Source of the DNA: Cyclobacteriaceae bacterium | Lineage (GTDB): Bacteria; Bacteroidota; Bacteroidia; Cytophagales; Cyclobacteriaceae | Direction of reading: 5' to 3' | NCBI GenBank assembly: GCA_019638275.1 | Contig: JAHBUC010000019.1 | Coordinates: 1 to 64,000, forward strand | DNA length: 64,000 nucleotides | The notes under the pieces: generated by a model | The model's database searches: none | The model's input: only the letters and a program-made list of their open reading frames with translations | Told to the model about the DNA's origin: nothing | Translations under genes and position numbers: made by a program | Shown: piece by piece, positions 18,713 through 26,841 of the stretch | Numbering within the stretch: the first letter of the stretch is position 1 | How the letters are laid out: every line of letters begins with the position of its first letter

Positions 18713-19321
18713 ATGACACGACAACAAATTATTTTCTGTTTTGTATTTCTTTCACTTGGAACATTATTTGTGAGCAAACAGGCCATAGCTCAGGCAGCAT
18801 TTGGTTTGAAGGGTGGTTTAAACCTCGCAAACCTGAAAGTTGATGATCCCGAAGCAAGCTACAATTCACGAACAGGCTATCATGCCGGTGTTTTTGTTCG
18901 GGGAAAATTTTCGAAAGTAGCCATTCAGCCTGAGGTGTTGTTGTTTACACAGGGAAGCGATGTGAATTCTTCCACGCTTGGTGAATTTAAAGATAGCTTT
19001 ACCTATCTGAGTATTCCGGTTATGGTCAAATTTTATGTAGTGAGTGGGTTGAATGTTCATGTAGGTCCTCAGTTTGGATTCCTATTAGATGGCGAGCGTA
19101 GAGGAAGTTTCTTAGGACAGTCTTTTAACCAGGATATAAAGGATTATTATAAAAGTAGCGACATCTCCGTTTCACTTGGTGGCGGTTGGGATTTTCCGTT
19201 TGGACTAAACATTGATGTTCGCTACAACATTGGTGTTCAGGACATCAATGACCAGGCTGATGGGGAAGAAGCCAAAAGTCGCGTGTTTCAGCTTTCACTA
19301 GGCTGGAATTTTTTGAAGTAA
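18713..19321 (+). CDS. Outer-membrane beta-barrel protein (PorT-like), copy 4
   Basis: From ATG 18713 the protein has 202 residues with a signal peptide (MTRQQIIFCFVFLSLG to AIAQA). Its strands (FGLKGGLNLANL, VAIQPEVLLFTQG, LNVHVGPQFGFLLDG, GWDFPFGLNIDVRYNIG) are closest to copy 1. An ATG at 18674 adds 13 residues that would disturb the signal peptide. The 157 bases before it hold no recognisable gene. A bidirectional terminator shared with tyrS follows the stop. Confidence 0.9.
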   Translation: MTRQQIIFCFVFLSLGTLFVSKQAIAQAAFGLKGGLNLANLKVDDPEASYNSRTGYHAGVFVRGKFSKVAIQPEVLLFTQGSDVNSSTLGEFKDSFTYLSIPVMVKFYVVSGLNVHVGPQFGFLLDGERRGSFLGQSFNQDIKDYYKSSDISVSLGGGWDFPFGLNIDVRYNIGVQDINDQADGEEAKSRVFQLSLGWNFLK

Positions 19322-19345
19322 AATTTTAAATGAAAATAGTATTGT

Positions 19346-19379
19346 TAAGAAAGGCCATTAGAAATAGTGGCCTTTCTTA
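19346..19379. terminator. Bidirectional terminator overlapping the tyrS stop codon
   Basis: A 15-base stem (19346-19360 with 19365-19379, one G-T wobble) is capped by a GAAA tetraloop. The right arm contains the tyrS stop codon (19377-19379), so the hairpin is partly coding and ends transcripts from both converging genes. Confidence 0.8.
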
Positions 19380-20660
19380 TTCCACAATAATCAGGTAATA
19401 GTTTTTCTTGCCCTTTTGAGCCAACAAATATTTATTATGCAACAAGGCTTGTTCAGCTTTCTGCGCGACATCAGCTACTTTTACTTTGTTTAAGCTCACG
19501 CCACCGCCTTGAATCATTTTGCGGGCTTCGCCTTTTGAAGGGAAGATTAAGTTGCCGGTTATCTCTGAAAGTAAGTCTACTACACCCGGCTGTTGTTCCC
19601 AAACTTGCTTGCTGATGGTTGCTTTAGGAACGCCATCCATAATAGCCAGTAAGGTCCCCTCATCCAAACTTTCCAGGTCTTCTGTGGTTGAGTTACCAAA
19701 CAAAATACCGGATGCTTTAACTGCCTGATCGTAGTCAGCCTGTGAATGCACACGAATGGTAATGTCTTTCGCCAGTGCCTGTTGTAATTCACGCTTGTGT
19801 GGCGCTTCCTGGTGGATGCGTACGAGCGACTCAATTTCTTCCTTTCCTTTTAGCGTGAAAATTTTGATGTAATTCATCGCATCTTCATCGGAAGTATTGA
19901 GCCAAAACTGATAGAAAGCGTACGGGGATGTTTTCTTCGAATCAAGCCAAACATTACCTGCTTCTGTTTTCCCGAATTTGGTTCCGTCTGCTTTTTTAAT
20001 CAGGGGAGTAGTAAGCGCAAAGGCATCGCCATTGATTTTCCTACGAATCAGTTCTGTTCCTGTAACAATATTTCCCCACTGGTCGGAGCCTCCCATCTGA
20101 AGCTTGCAGTTTTTAGTGGTGTAGAGGTAATAGAAATCATAACCCTGAACCAACTGATATGTAAATTCTGTAAACGAGAGGCCTGTCTCCAAACGGTTCT
20201 TTACTGAATCCTTGCTCATCATGTAATTGATGGTAATGTGTTTGCCTACATCGCGAATGAAATCCAGAAAGCGAAAATCTTTAAACCAGTCGTAATTGTT
20301 CACCAGCTCCGCACCTGAAGCTCCTGCACCGAAATCCAGAAATTTTTCCAACTGCTTCTTAACGCATGTTACGTTGTGTTGAAGTACATCTTCTGATAAC
20401 AAGTTACGTTCAGCAGATTTTCCGGAAGGATCACCCACCATACCCGTAGCGCCACCAACCAAGGCAAAGGGCTTGTGGCCACATTGCTGGAAATGAACCA
20501 ATGTCATAATCTGGGCCAGGTGACCAATGTGCAGGGAGTCTGCCGTTGGGTCAAAGCCAATGTAGCCGCCCGTAGATTCTTTCTGTAACTGCTCTTCCGT
20601 ACCGGGCATTATGTCGTGCAACATCCCCCTCCAACGCAGCTCTTCAACAAAATTTTTCAT
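19377..20660 (-). CDS. tyrS: Tyrosine--tRNA ligase
   Basis: The 427-residue protein is a class I synthetase of the TyrRS type: HIGH at residues 44-47, GGATGMVGDPSGKS, QGYDFYYLYT, QMGGSDQWGNI and the KMSKS-equivalent KFGKT near 230. An S4 RNA-binding domain ends the protein (GGVSLNKVKV). The length is standard. It is the last gene of a minus-strand run that starts with the SulP/carbonic anhydrase cluster, but a -7 element upstream suggests its own promoter. Confidence 0.97.
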   Translation of the reverse strand: MKNFVEELRWRGMLHDIMPGTEEQLQKESTGGYIGFDPTADSLHIGHLAQIMTLVHFQQCGHKPFALVGGATGMVGDPSGKSAERNLLSEDVLQHNVTCVKKQLEKFLDFGAGASGAELVNNYDWFKDFRFLDFIRDVGKHITINYMMSKDSVKNRLETGLSFTEFTYQLVQGYDFYYLYTTKNCKLQMGGSDQWGNIVTGTELIRRKINGDAFALTTPLIKKADGTKFGKTEAGNVWLDSKKTSPYAFYQFWLNTSDEDAMNYIKIFTLKGKEEIESLVRIHQEAPHKRELQQALAKDITIRVHSQADYDQAVKASGILFGNSTTEDLESLDEGTLLAIMDGVPKATISKQVWEQQPGVVDLLSEITGNLIFPSKGEARKMIQGGGVSLNKVKVADVAQKAEQALLHNKYLLAQKGKKNYYLIIVE

Positions 20661-20676
20661 TCCGTTTATTTTGCTG

Positions 20677-20684
20677 CAAATATA
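20677..20684 (-). promoter_or_regulatory. Probable -7 element for tyrS
   Basis: On the minus strand TATATTTG lies 16 bases before the tyrS start, in the 47-base gap after the anhydrase-like gene. The -33 partner is not clear. Confidence 0.4.
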
Positions 20685-20707
20685 ATAGCCTGACTCAAAG
20701 AAGTGGC

Positions 20708-21325
20708 TTAGTTCGATGGCATGTTGAACGGTTCTGCCGGATCAACCTGGGTTATTTCCTTAAACAATCCTGTATTCAGGTCGAAATACCAGCCGTATAG
20801 TTTGGGATAGACATCGTGTTTCCAGGCTTTTCTAATCAAGTCGAGCTTACTCAGGTTTTTGATTTGCTGTTCAATGTTTAACTCGGCTAGTCGTTGTTCT
20901 TTTTGGTCGTAGGGCAGGGGATCGAGATCTTTGTGATGGAGCTCATAAATCGCACGCAGGTCAACCAGCCATTCGCGCAACAAGGGTTTTTCGGTGCCCT
21001 GTATTACTTCCCGTAAACTGCTGCAATGGCTGTAGCCGCAAACGATAATGTACTTAATCCTGGAAACTTCCAGCGCATCCTGCAAAAGGGCCATCAAACT
21101 CAGGTCGTTTTCTTTTACCAGGTTACCCACATTGCGGTATACTAAAATTTCACCGGGTTCTGTGTTGGTTATTTCCCTTACCGGAACAAGACTGTCGGAT
21201 GATCCAATCCATAATACTTCAGGATCATGCATGGCCGATAAGCGTTTGAAATATCCTTTGTCCAGGGCTAGTTTCTCCTGTACCCAGGCTTTACTTTCCA
21301 ATAATATTCGTTCACGGGTGGTCAT
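20708..21325 (-). CDS. Beta-carbonic anhydrase-like protein with a defective zinc site
   Basis: The 205-residue protein aligns with the beta-carbonic anhydrase encoded at 22963-23613 over its whole length (VLWIGSSDS, EITNTEPGEI, RNVGNL, YIIVCGY). At the active site, however, the zinc ligand Cys42 is Ser, the zinc ligand His98 is Tyr, and Arg46 of the Asp-Arg dyad is Leu. Asp44 and Cys101 remain, and a new His100 is present. Classical CO2 hydration is therefore unlikely. Its start overlaps the stop of the SulP gene by four bases, so the two are co-translated. A regulatory or structural partner of that transporter is a reasonable guess. The frame is intact. Confidence 0.88.
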   Translation of the reverse strand: MTTRERILLESKAWVQEKLALDKGYFKRLSAMHDPEVLWIGSSDSLVPVREITNTEPGEILVYRNVGNLVKENDLSLMALLQDALEVSRIKYIIVCGYSHCSSLREVIQGTEKPLLREWLVDLRAIYELHHKDLDPLPYDQKEQRLAELNIEQQIKNLSKLDLIRKAWKHDVYPKLYGWYFDLNTGLFKEITQVDPAEPFNMPSN

Positions 21326-22875
21326 GCTCTGAAAATGGGGTTTGATGCTGACACCGATTGATTTAGTTCAACCGTTATGTTACGCGATAAGGCTGATTGT
21401 TGAAAATCCTGAATTGTTTCGATGATGTCATTGTCAATAAACGTTGATCGTGAACCGTCAATAATCACATAGCTGTTGTCGGGAATTTCGCGGAGCGTAT
21501 TTCGTAACAGCGCCTTATTTAAAAACGAAACATCCTTGGTTAGCCTCACCAGGTATCGATTGCCCTCTTTGACACAAAATAACGCCTGGTGAAAATTGGA
21601 TTTGAGTACGAAGATTAATCCAATACCCAATCCGATAAAGATGCCCTGAAGCAGATTGGTGAACAAGATCGCCAGAATGGTTACCGCAAATGGAATGAAT
21701 TGCGCCCAACCTTTTCTGAACATTTCCATAATCAATGATGGCTTGGTCAGCTTCCAGCCAACCATCAATAATATAGCAGCAAGGCTGGCCAGTGGAATTT
21801 TGTTTAGCAAATTCGGGATAAGCATGGCGGTGACCAATAACAGTACCCCATGCGCGATGGCTGAAGTTTTTGTGCGCGCACCGGAGCCAACGTTGGCAGA
21901 ACTTCGCACAATCACCGAGGTAACCGGTAATCCGCCAATTAGCCCACTAACCAAATTACCCAAGCCTTGAGCCTTTAGTTCATGATTTAAAGGTGTTAAC
22001 CGCTTATAGGGATCAAGCTTATCGATGGCATCAATGCTTAGCAGCGATTCAAGGCTGGCCACCACGGCAATGGTTATCGCAACAATCCAAACATCGGGGT
22101 TTGCAAGCCCGGACAATGCAGGGAATGTAAACTGGCCGAAAAATGCACCAACACTATCGGCCACAGGCAGGGACACGAGATGCTCGGATGAGATCAACAG
22201 GCTTGTATTGTAACTTCTGAATACCTCATTGAGTACAATACCGACAGTAACCACAACTAACGGGGCGGGAATTATTTTCGAGAAAACCGCTTTGCGAATG
22301 AAGGGTCGTTCCCATAAGAGTAAGATCCCAACCGATACCAGGCAGATAATGGCAGCTCCGGGTTGAATATAATCGAAGGCTTTAATCAGTTCGGTAAATG
22401 TATTTTCGCCATCGGCCTGTACAAAATTCTCGTCACCAATAAAGTCACTATCATAGCCTACAGCATGTGGTATTTGTTTCAGGATAAGCGTTAGCCCAAT
22501 GGCGGCCAGCATACCTTTTATTACGGAAGCGGGAAAATAATTCCCGATTGTTCCGGCACGAACAAAACCAAGTACAAGCTGAATGATGCCCGCCAGCACC
22601 ACGGCAGTCAGAAACAAAGGGTAATGGCCTAGCTGCTGAATGCCGGCAAAAACAATGGTTGTTAGCCCGGCTGCTGGCCCGCTAACACTCAATGCGGATT
22701 TGCTATACGAGGCAACCACAATACCACCAACAAATCCGGCTATGATACCTGAAAACAAAGACGCTCCGGAGGCCAGTGCAACACCAAGGCAAAGTGGAAG
22801 CGCCACCAGAAACACGACAATGGATGCCGGAAGATCATGACGTAAATTATTGAGCGGATGCAGCGGATGATTCAT
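21322..22875 (-). CDS. SulP family inorganic anion transporter with STAS domain
   Basis: The 517-residue membrane protein has the SulP/SLC26 core of 10-14 helices (GVALASGASLFSGIIAGFVGG, SGPAAGLTTIVFAG, NLVSGLIGGLPVTSVIVRSSANV). A C-terminal STAS-like domain follows from about residue 430 (YVIIDGSRSTFIDNDIIETIQDF). SulP members carry sulfate, bicarbonate or other anions. Flanking carbonic anhydrase genes favour bicarbonate, as in known SulP-anhydrase pairs; this is inference. It is translationally coupled to the defective anhydrase downstream. Confidence 0.92.
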   Translation of the reverse strand: MNHPLHPLNNLRHDLPASIVVFLVALPLCLGVALASGASLFSGIIAGFVGGIVVASYSKSALSVSGPAAGLTTIVFAGIQQLGHYPLFLTAVVLAGIIQLVLGFVRAGTIGNYFPASVIKGMLAAIGLTLILKQIPHAVGYDSDFIGDENFVQADGENTFTELIKAFDYIQPGAAIICLVSVGILLLWERPFIRKAVFSKIIPAPLVVVTVGIVLNEVFRSYNTSLLISSEHLVSLPVADSVGAFFGQFTFPALSGLANPDVWIVAITIAVVASLESLLSIDAIDKLDPYKRLTPLNHELKAQGLGNLVSGLIGGLPVTSVIVRSSANVGSGARTKTSAIAHGVLLLVTAMLIPNLLNKIPLASLAAILLMVGWKLTKPSLIMEMFRKGWAQFIPFAVTILAILFTNLLQGIFIGLGIGLIFVLKSNFHQALFCVKEGNRYLVRLTKDVSFLNKALLRNTLREIPDNSYVIIDGSRSTFIDNDIIETIQDFQQSALSRNITVELNQSVSASNPIFRA

Positions 22876-22900
22876 AACTATTTATCATACAATGTTAAAT

Positions 22901-22933
22901 AAAAAGGATTACACCATATGGTATAATCCCTTT
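22901..22933 (-). terminator. Intrinsic terminator after the carbonic anhydrase gene
   Basis: On the minus strand a ten-base stem (centred on the ATAT at 22915-22918) is followed by a T-rich run. It lies between the active anhydrase and the downstream SulP gene and may partly separate the two modules. Confidence 0.65.
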
Positions 22934-22962
22934 CGTTTTTTGAATATTAACGGTAACTGCAA

Positions 22963-23613
22963 TTAAGCAACTTCTACTTTTGATGCGGTGATGTTAAAGA
23001 CAGAAGTCATCTTGGTTGTACTGTCGAAGGTAACGCCAAGATCTTTTATGATACCAGTATGCAGGCTGTACACCCATCCATGAATAAAGGGAAGGTTGCG
23101 ATCGCGCCATGCGTTTTGGATAATTGAAGTCTTCGATAAATCGAAAACCTGCTCCATTACATTGATTTCAACTAACCGGTTGAAACGTTCTTCCTCATTC
23201 TCAATTTTGTCAAGCTCGTCAGCATGCAGGCGATATACGTCTTTGATGTTGCGCAACCAGTTATCAATTATACCGAATTGCTGGTTACCCATAGCGGCTT
23301 TTACACCACCACATCCGTAGTGTCCGCATACGATAACGTGACGTACCTTTAGCACATTCACTGCATAGTCCAATACGCTTAACATATTCATGTCGGTATG
23401 AACTACCATATTGGCAATGTTTCGGTGTACAAAAACATCACCTGGCTTAGTGCCGGTAATTTCATTTGCGGGCACACGACTGTCGGAACAACCAATCCAC
23501 AACACCTGTGGTGATTGTCCTTTTGCCAGCGTGTTGAAAAACTCCGGGTCTTCTTTTAGTTTTTCATCAACCCATCGTTTGTTTCCTTCTAGAAGCGATT
23601 TGTACATGTCCAT
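22963..23613 (-). CDS. Beta-class carbonic anhydrase
   Basis: The 216-residue protein has a complete type-I beta-anhydrase site: Cys42-Asp44-Arg46 (CSDSRVP) and His98/Cys101 (CGHYGCGG), the same numbering as the E. coli enzyme. It interconverts CO2 and bicarbonate in the cytoplasm. It lies 11 bases downstream of one SulP gene and upstream of another, which suggests it balances imported bicarbonate. Confidence 0.96.
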   Translation of the reverse strand: MDMYKSLLEGNKRWVDEKLKEDPEFFNTLAKGQSPQVLWIGCSDSRVPANEITGTKPGDVFVHRNIANMVVHTDMNMLSVLDYAVNVLKVRHVIVCGHYGCGGVKAAMGNQQFGIIDNWLRNIKDVYRLHADELDKIENEEERFNRLVEINVMEQVFDLSKTSIIQNAWRDRNLPFIHGWVYSLHTGIIKDLGVTFDSTTKMTSVFNITASKVEVA

Positions 23614-23624
23614 ATTTAAAAAAT

Positions 23625-24935
23625 TTAACCTGTTACTAATTTTCTTTCTTTTTCTGAAACTTCCTGGAAGTCTGGTTCAACATCCACAATTCCCCAGAAG
23701 TATTTTCCTATGTAAAATAAAACGGTACCCGATAGTACGGCAATGTTTAAATCTACCAATACGGTGACTACCGTTGTGAATGCAATAAATGCAAATTGAA
23801 TGTTGCGCATGGGCTGTCTGAACCAACGCTTCAACATAAATGTGCGTGGAAAGTCTTTATCACTTACATCAAGGCCAGCTTTAAAGAGCACACCAATGAA
23901 TACCGCTGCCGGAACGAGTGTGAGCAAATCTTTCAAGACAAGAATGCTCACCAAAACAAAAATTCCCATTAGAACACCGGCAAGCCGTGTTTGTGCCCCT
24001 TCTTTTATCAGCAACACGGAGCGGATTGTGGCTTGTGCCCCGGGTATACCCTGTAACATACCGGAAACAGCATTGCTTAAACCTTGCGCAAAAAGCTCCT
24101 TGTTCAAATTGGATTTCTCCCGCGTCATTTTGTCTACTACCAATGCGGTTAGCAGTGAGTCGAGATAGGCCAATAAGGTAAGTTGTAAGGCAAAGGGCAA
24201 AGCCATAATGATGTACTCCACCTTTAAGATATCATTCGGGAAATAGCTTGCCAGCAGGTGACCGAAATCCGAAAGCGATCCGGTTGTACTACCAAGTTGA
24301 ACGTGCTCAACCTGAATGTTGAATAAGGTGGTGAATGCGGTCATGATAATAATGCTCAGCAACACGCCAGACAGGAGGGATCGTATCTGCGGCCTGAGGG
24401 CAGCGCGTTTTACCGTAAGTACAATCAGGTATATCATAAGAAAAGTACTCAAGGCGATACCAAGGTTGAGCCATATTCCTCCTTGCATGAGTTCTTTACC
24501 TTTGAGGGCAAAAATTTTGACCAGTTGGTCATACCATATGAGTACAGCAATACCGTTCATGAAGCCAAGCACAATCACATTTGGAACAAGGCTAATGAGT
24601 TTTCCTAAACGGGCCAGGGCGGCAACAATCAACACCAGGCCAGTCAAAATAAAGACCAGCGTAATAAATTGTTCTGCCATTTCCTTTACAGGAAAGTTAT
24701 CGTAGGCAAAAGCTACAACCAGGGCAGAAACTGCTGTCATGGGAGCTGTAGGCCCGGAAGCTTGCAGGCGTGTTCCTCCGAAAATTGATGTAATAATCGG
24801 GATAACAGCGGCACCAATCATGCCTGCGAAGGCTCCACGACCGGACATAACACCGAATGCTGCGCCCAGTGAAAGGGCAGCAAAGCTTACGGTGAGGCCG
24901 GAAGTAATATCAGGCAGAAGCCTTCTGAAATTCAT
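23625..24935 (-). CDS. SulP family inorganic anion transporter lacking a STAS domain
   Basis: The 436-residue membrane protein has the SulP core (LQASGPTAPMTAVSALV, LIKEGAQTRLAG, GMLQGIPGAQATIRSV) but ends about 30 residues after the last helix (VLSGTVLFYIGKYFWG), without a STAS domain. It is the first gene of the minus-strand run and lies 11 bases before the active carbonic anhydrase. Bicarbonate is the likeliest substrate by context; sulfate cannot be excluded. Confidence 0.9.
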   Translation of the reverse strand: MNFRRLLPDITSGLTVSFAALSLGAAFGVMSGRGAFAGMIGAAVIPIITSIFGGTRLQASGPTAPMTAVSALVVAFAYDNFPVKEMAEQFITLVFILTGLVLIVAALARLGKLISLVPNVIVLGFMNGIAVLIWYDQLVKIFALKGKELMQGGIWLNLGIALSTFLMIYLIVLTVKRAALRPQIRSLLSGVLLSIIIMTAFTTLFNIQVEHVQLGSTTGSLSDFGHLLASYFPNDILKVEYIIMALPFALQLTLLAYLDSLLTALVVDKMTREKSNLNKELFAQGLSNAVSGMLQGIPGAQATIRSVLLIKEGAQTRLAGVLMGIFVLVSILVLKDLLTLVPAAVFIGVLFKAGLDVSDKDFPRTFMLKRWFRQPMRNIQFAFIAFTTVVTVLVDLNIAVLSGTVLFYIGKYFWGIVDVEPDFQEVSEKERKLVTG

Positions 24936-25014
24936 ACTTGAATATTTTAAAGATTAAAGTCTAATGCACTGGTCAATTCAACCAGAAAACAATGATCCTA
25001 CGGACGCGCAGGAT

Positions 25015-25383
25015 TCAGGCAGTAAGCAGACTTTTTGGAGGCGGGGTGTGAATTTCCCGGTAGATATGTTGTACCAAACGACTTGATTTTTGTAGATATA
25101 AGTCGTTAACAGTTAGCAGGTTATTACCCGATACAGAAAGTGTAGTATAGGTTATTCTTGCTTCCGATTCTGTAAGGTTCTTAGTTGGCGATTCTGATGA
25201 GGTATCCTTTTCTTCTTCGCAACCGCCATTGGCCACAAAGCGCACCATGCTTTCATAGAGTTGTTTGTTCTTCTTCTCCAACCCAATAAGCTTGGCTTCA
25301 AGCATCAGAAAGCTGAGATTGAAAAAGATCAGTCCAAGCCCCAAAGCCAGTAACCGGCCAAATATGGAATTACGAATTACCAT
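25015..25383 (-). CDS. Single-pass membrane protein, unknown function
   Basis: The 122-residue protein has one hydrophobic segment at residues 10-28 (LLALGLGLIFFNLSFLMLEA), a short coiled or polar stretch, and a soluble tail with a Cys-Glu rich patch (GGCEEEKD). No family is recognised. It is divergent from the pyrophosphohydrolase gene, with 70 bases between starts. Confidence 0.65.
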   Translation of the reverse strand: MVIRNSIFGRLLALGLGLIFFNLSFLMLEAKLIGLEKKNKQLYESMVRFVANGGCEEEKDTSSESPTKNLTESEARITYTTLSVSGNNLLTVNDLYLQKSSRLVQHIYREIHTPPPKSLLTA

Positions 25384-25453
25384 TTCATCAAAAATACGCG
25401 ATTTTTGCCAAAGTGGATTAGAATTTCTTTATTGAACGGTTAATTATCGATGT

Positions 25454-25927
25454 ATGGATCAACCTGATGCTTTAAATCTTGTAGCCGACTTTCACCGGAC
25501 GTTTAAACACCCCATTTTAAGTGAACCACAAATTCCATCGGAAGACCGGTGCAAACTGCGGGTTGCCCTGATTGACGAAGAGTTAAAGGAATTGGAGGTG
25601 GCCATTCTCGAAAAGGATATTGTTGGCGTGGCCGATGCCTTGTGTGACATTCAATACGTATTATCGGGCGCCATACTTGAGTTTGGCTTGGGTGAGAAAT
25701 TCAAGGCTTTATTCGAAGAGGTTCAACGGTCGAACATGAGCAAAGCATGTACATCAGAGGATGAGGCCCGGGCAACTGTTAAGCATTACCTGAACAAGGA
25801 TGGCACCGAATGCTATTATAAGCAGGAAGGCGATAAGTGGTTGGTCTATAGGAAATCGGACAATAAAACAATAAAATCGGTTGGTTATTCACCAGCCAAC
25901 CTGGAGCGGATACTCCATCATACATAG
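25454..25927 (+). CDS. MazG-like / PRA-PH nucleoside triphosphate pyrophosphohydrolase
   Basis: The 157-residue protein has an all-alpha NTP-PPase core. It shows the metal-binding EE-x-x-E pattern (DEELKELEVA near residue 50) followed by the DALCDIQYVLSG helix (EXXD-type second metal site), and VQRSNMSKA resembling the phosphoribosyl-ATP pyrophosphohydrolase group. The last 40 residues form a beta-rich tail (CYYKQEGDKWLVYRKSDN). It probably hydrolyses a non-canonical or damaged NTP. Its stop overlaps the end of the opposite-strand gene by 10 bases. Confidence 0.87.
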   Translation: MDQPDALNLVADFHRTFKHPILSEPQIPSEDRCKLRVALIDEELKELEVAILEKDIVGVADALCDIQYVLSGAILEFGLGEKFKALFEEVQRSNMSKACTSEDEARATVKHYLNKDGTECYYKQEGDKWLVYRKSDNKTIKSVGYSPANLERILHHT

Positions 25928-26145
25928 AATTCTATCTGAAAGTCTACCTCATTGCCCTTAACCTGAAGGGGGTTTAGTGCAACAATATTGGATTCATTGA
26001 AGGCTTTTATAAACTCGCTTCTGCTGATGCGAAGTTTGTTGCGGCCCGGCTGTATGCGGTAGTACTGCATCCGTCCCGATTTGTTGGCGGCAGCCCGGTA
26101 AACCAGTGTTACCGGAATTGGAATGGGGGAGGGGATGTAGCGCAT
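25918..26145 (-). CDS. Small hypothetical protein
   Basis: The 75-residue basic protein starts at ATG 26145, 9 bases after the upstream minus-strand gene stops. It has a proline-rich start (PSPIPIPV) and several alternating beta-type segments (KLRISRSEFIKAF, GNEVDFQIEFYV). No family is recognised. Tight spacing with its neighbour is the main support. Confidence 0.6.
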   Translation of the reverse strand: MRYIPSPIPIPVTLVYRAAANKSGRMQYYRIQPGRNKLRISRSEFIKAFNESNIVALNPLQVKGNEVDFQIEFYV

Positions 26146-26154
26146 GGATCAACC

Positions 26155-26403
26155 TTAGAAATAGCTCTTTTTAAACTCGCTATGAAGAAATGAATTTTGC
26201 CTGGCGTTATACTGGGCAAGAAGTGAGTAGGCCCAACCGGGCACATAATTGAAGCGCATGTTGTATTCTTCAATTTTCTGGCATAACTCCTTTACATAAA
26301 ACCGTACCTGATCCAGATTTCTGCAGTCTGCCGGTTTTTCAAAGTTCCTCGATGTAAACGACCGGAACTCCATTTCAAGCTTTTTGCGTTCGAAGTCACT
26401 CAT
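26155..26403 (-). CDS. Small hypothetical protein
   Basis: From ATG 26403 the protein has 82 residues (MSDFERKKLEMEFRSF), is charged and mainly helical, and ends in an aromatic-basic tail (FKKSYF). A longer start at 26445 adds 14 unlikely residues. It is followed closely by the 75-residue gene in a probable two-gene operon. The function is unknown. Confidence 0.6.
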   Translation of the reverse strand: MSDFERKKLEMEFRSFTSRNFEKPADCRNLDQVRFYVKELCQKIEEYNMRFNYVPGWAYSLLAQYNARQNSFLHSEFKKSYF

Positions 26404-26607
26404 GTAAATGTGTAATTTTGCACAATTTAATCTAAAAATTATCATATTATCAATTATTGATGTGCATAATTACACAATTATTTTACGCATAGTTTTAGCA
26501 TTTAAGCCAGAAAGGCCCAAAGCATCAATTCAATAAAACGCTTGTTTAAATTGCTTTAAATCGTTGATAATCAATTAGTAATTGCTGGTTATCTTTCCGC
26601 GTAAAAC

Positions 26608-26754
26608 TCAATCCAATGCATTGATGGTAACCCAGTACCGGTAGGCAATAATGGCTTGTTCCCACTTTTTTAGTTGAGTAAGATTACGCTGGCTGTATCG
26701 AGGTAAGATGATCTTATTAACCCCAGCAAGTGCCTTAAAAAATAGTTTCCGCAT
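26608..26754 (-). CDS. 48-residue conserved-type small basic protein
   Basis: This short gene on the minus strand runs ATG 26754 to TGA 26608. It begins MRKLFFKALAGVNKIILPRY and ends WVTINALD, with a WEQAIIAYRYW helix between. It is basic, amphipathic and free of rare features. From memory, closely similar ~50-residue proteins ending in NALD/NSLD occur in many Bacteroidota and are often labelled SsrA-binding protein; it is far too small to be SmpB, so the name is doubtful. It accounts for much of what would otherwise be a 400-base gap. Confidence 0.65.
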   Translation of the reverse strand: MRKLFFKALAGVNKIILPRYSQRNLTQLKKWEQAIIAYRYWVTINALD

Positions 26755-26841
26755 AATTCCGTTGTTTGAATTAGGCTAAAGTTGGATACTTTTAATCCTT
26801 ATCTTTAACGCATTCAAATTTTTGTTACGACACATAAAGTT

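Noticed and set aside
20708..21325. Calling the second anhydrase a pseudogene
   Set aside because: The frame is intact, full length and translationally coupled to the transporter; changed residues are limited to the active site, which fits a pseudoenzyme more than decay.
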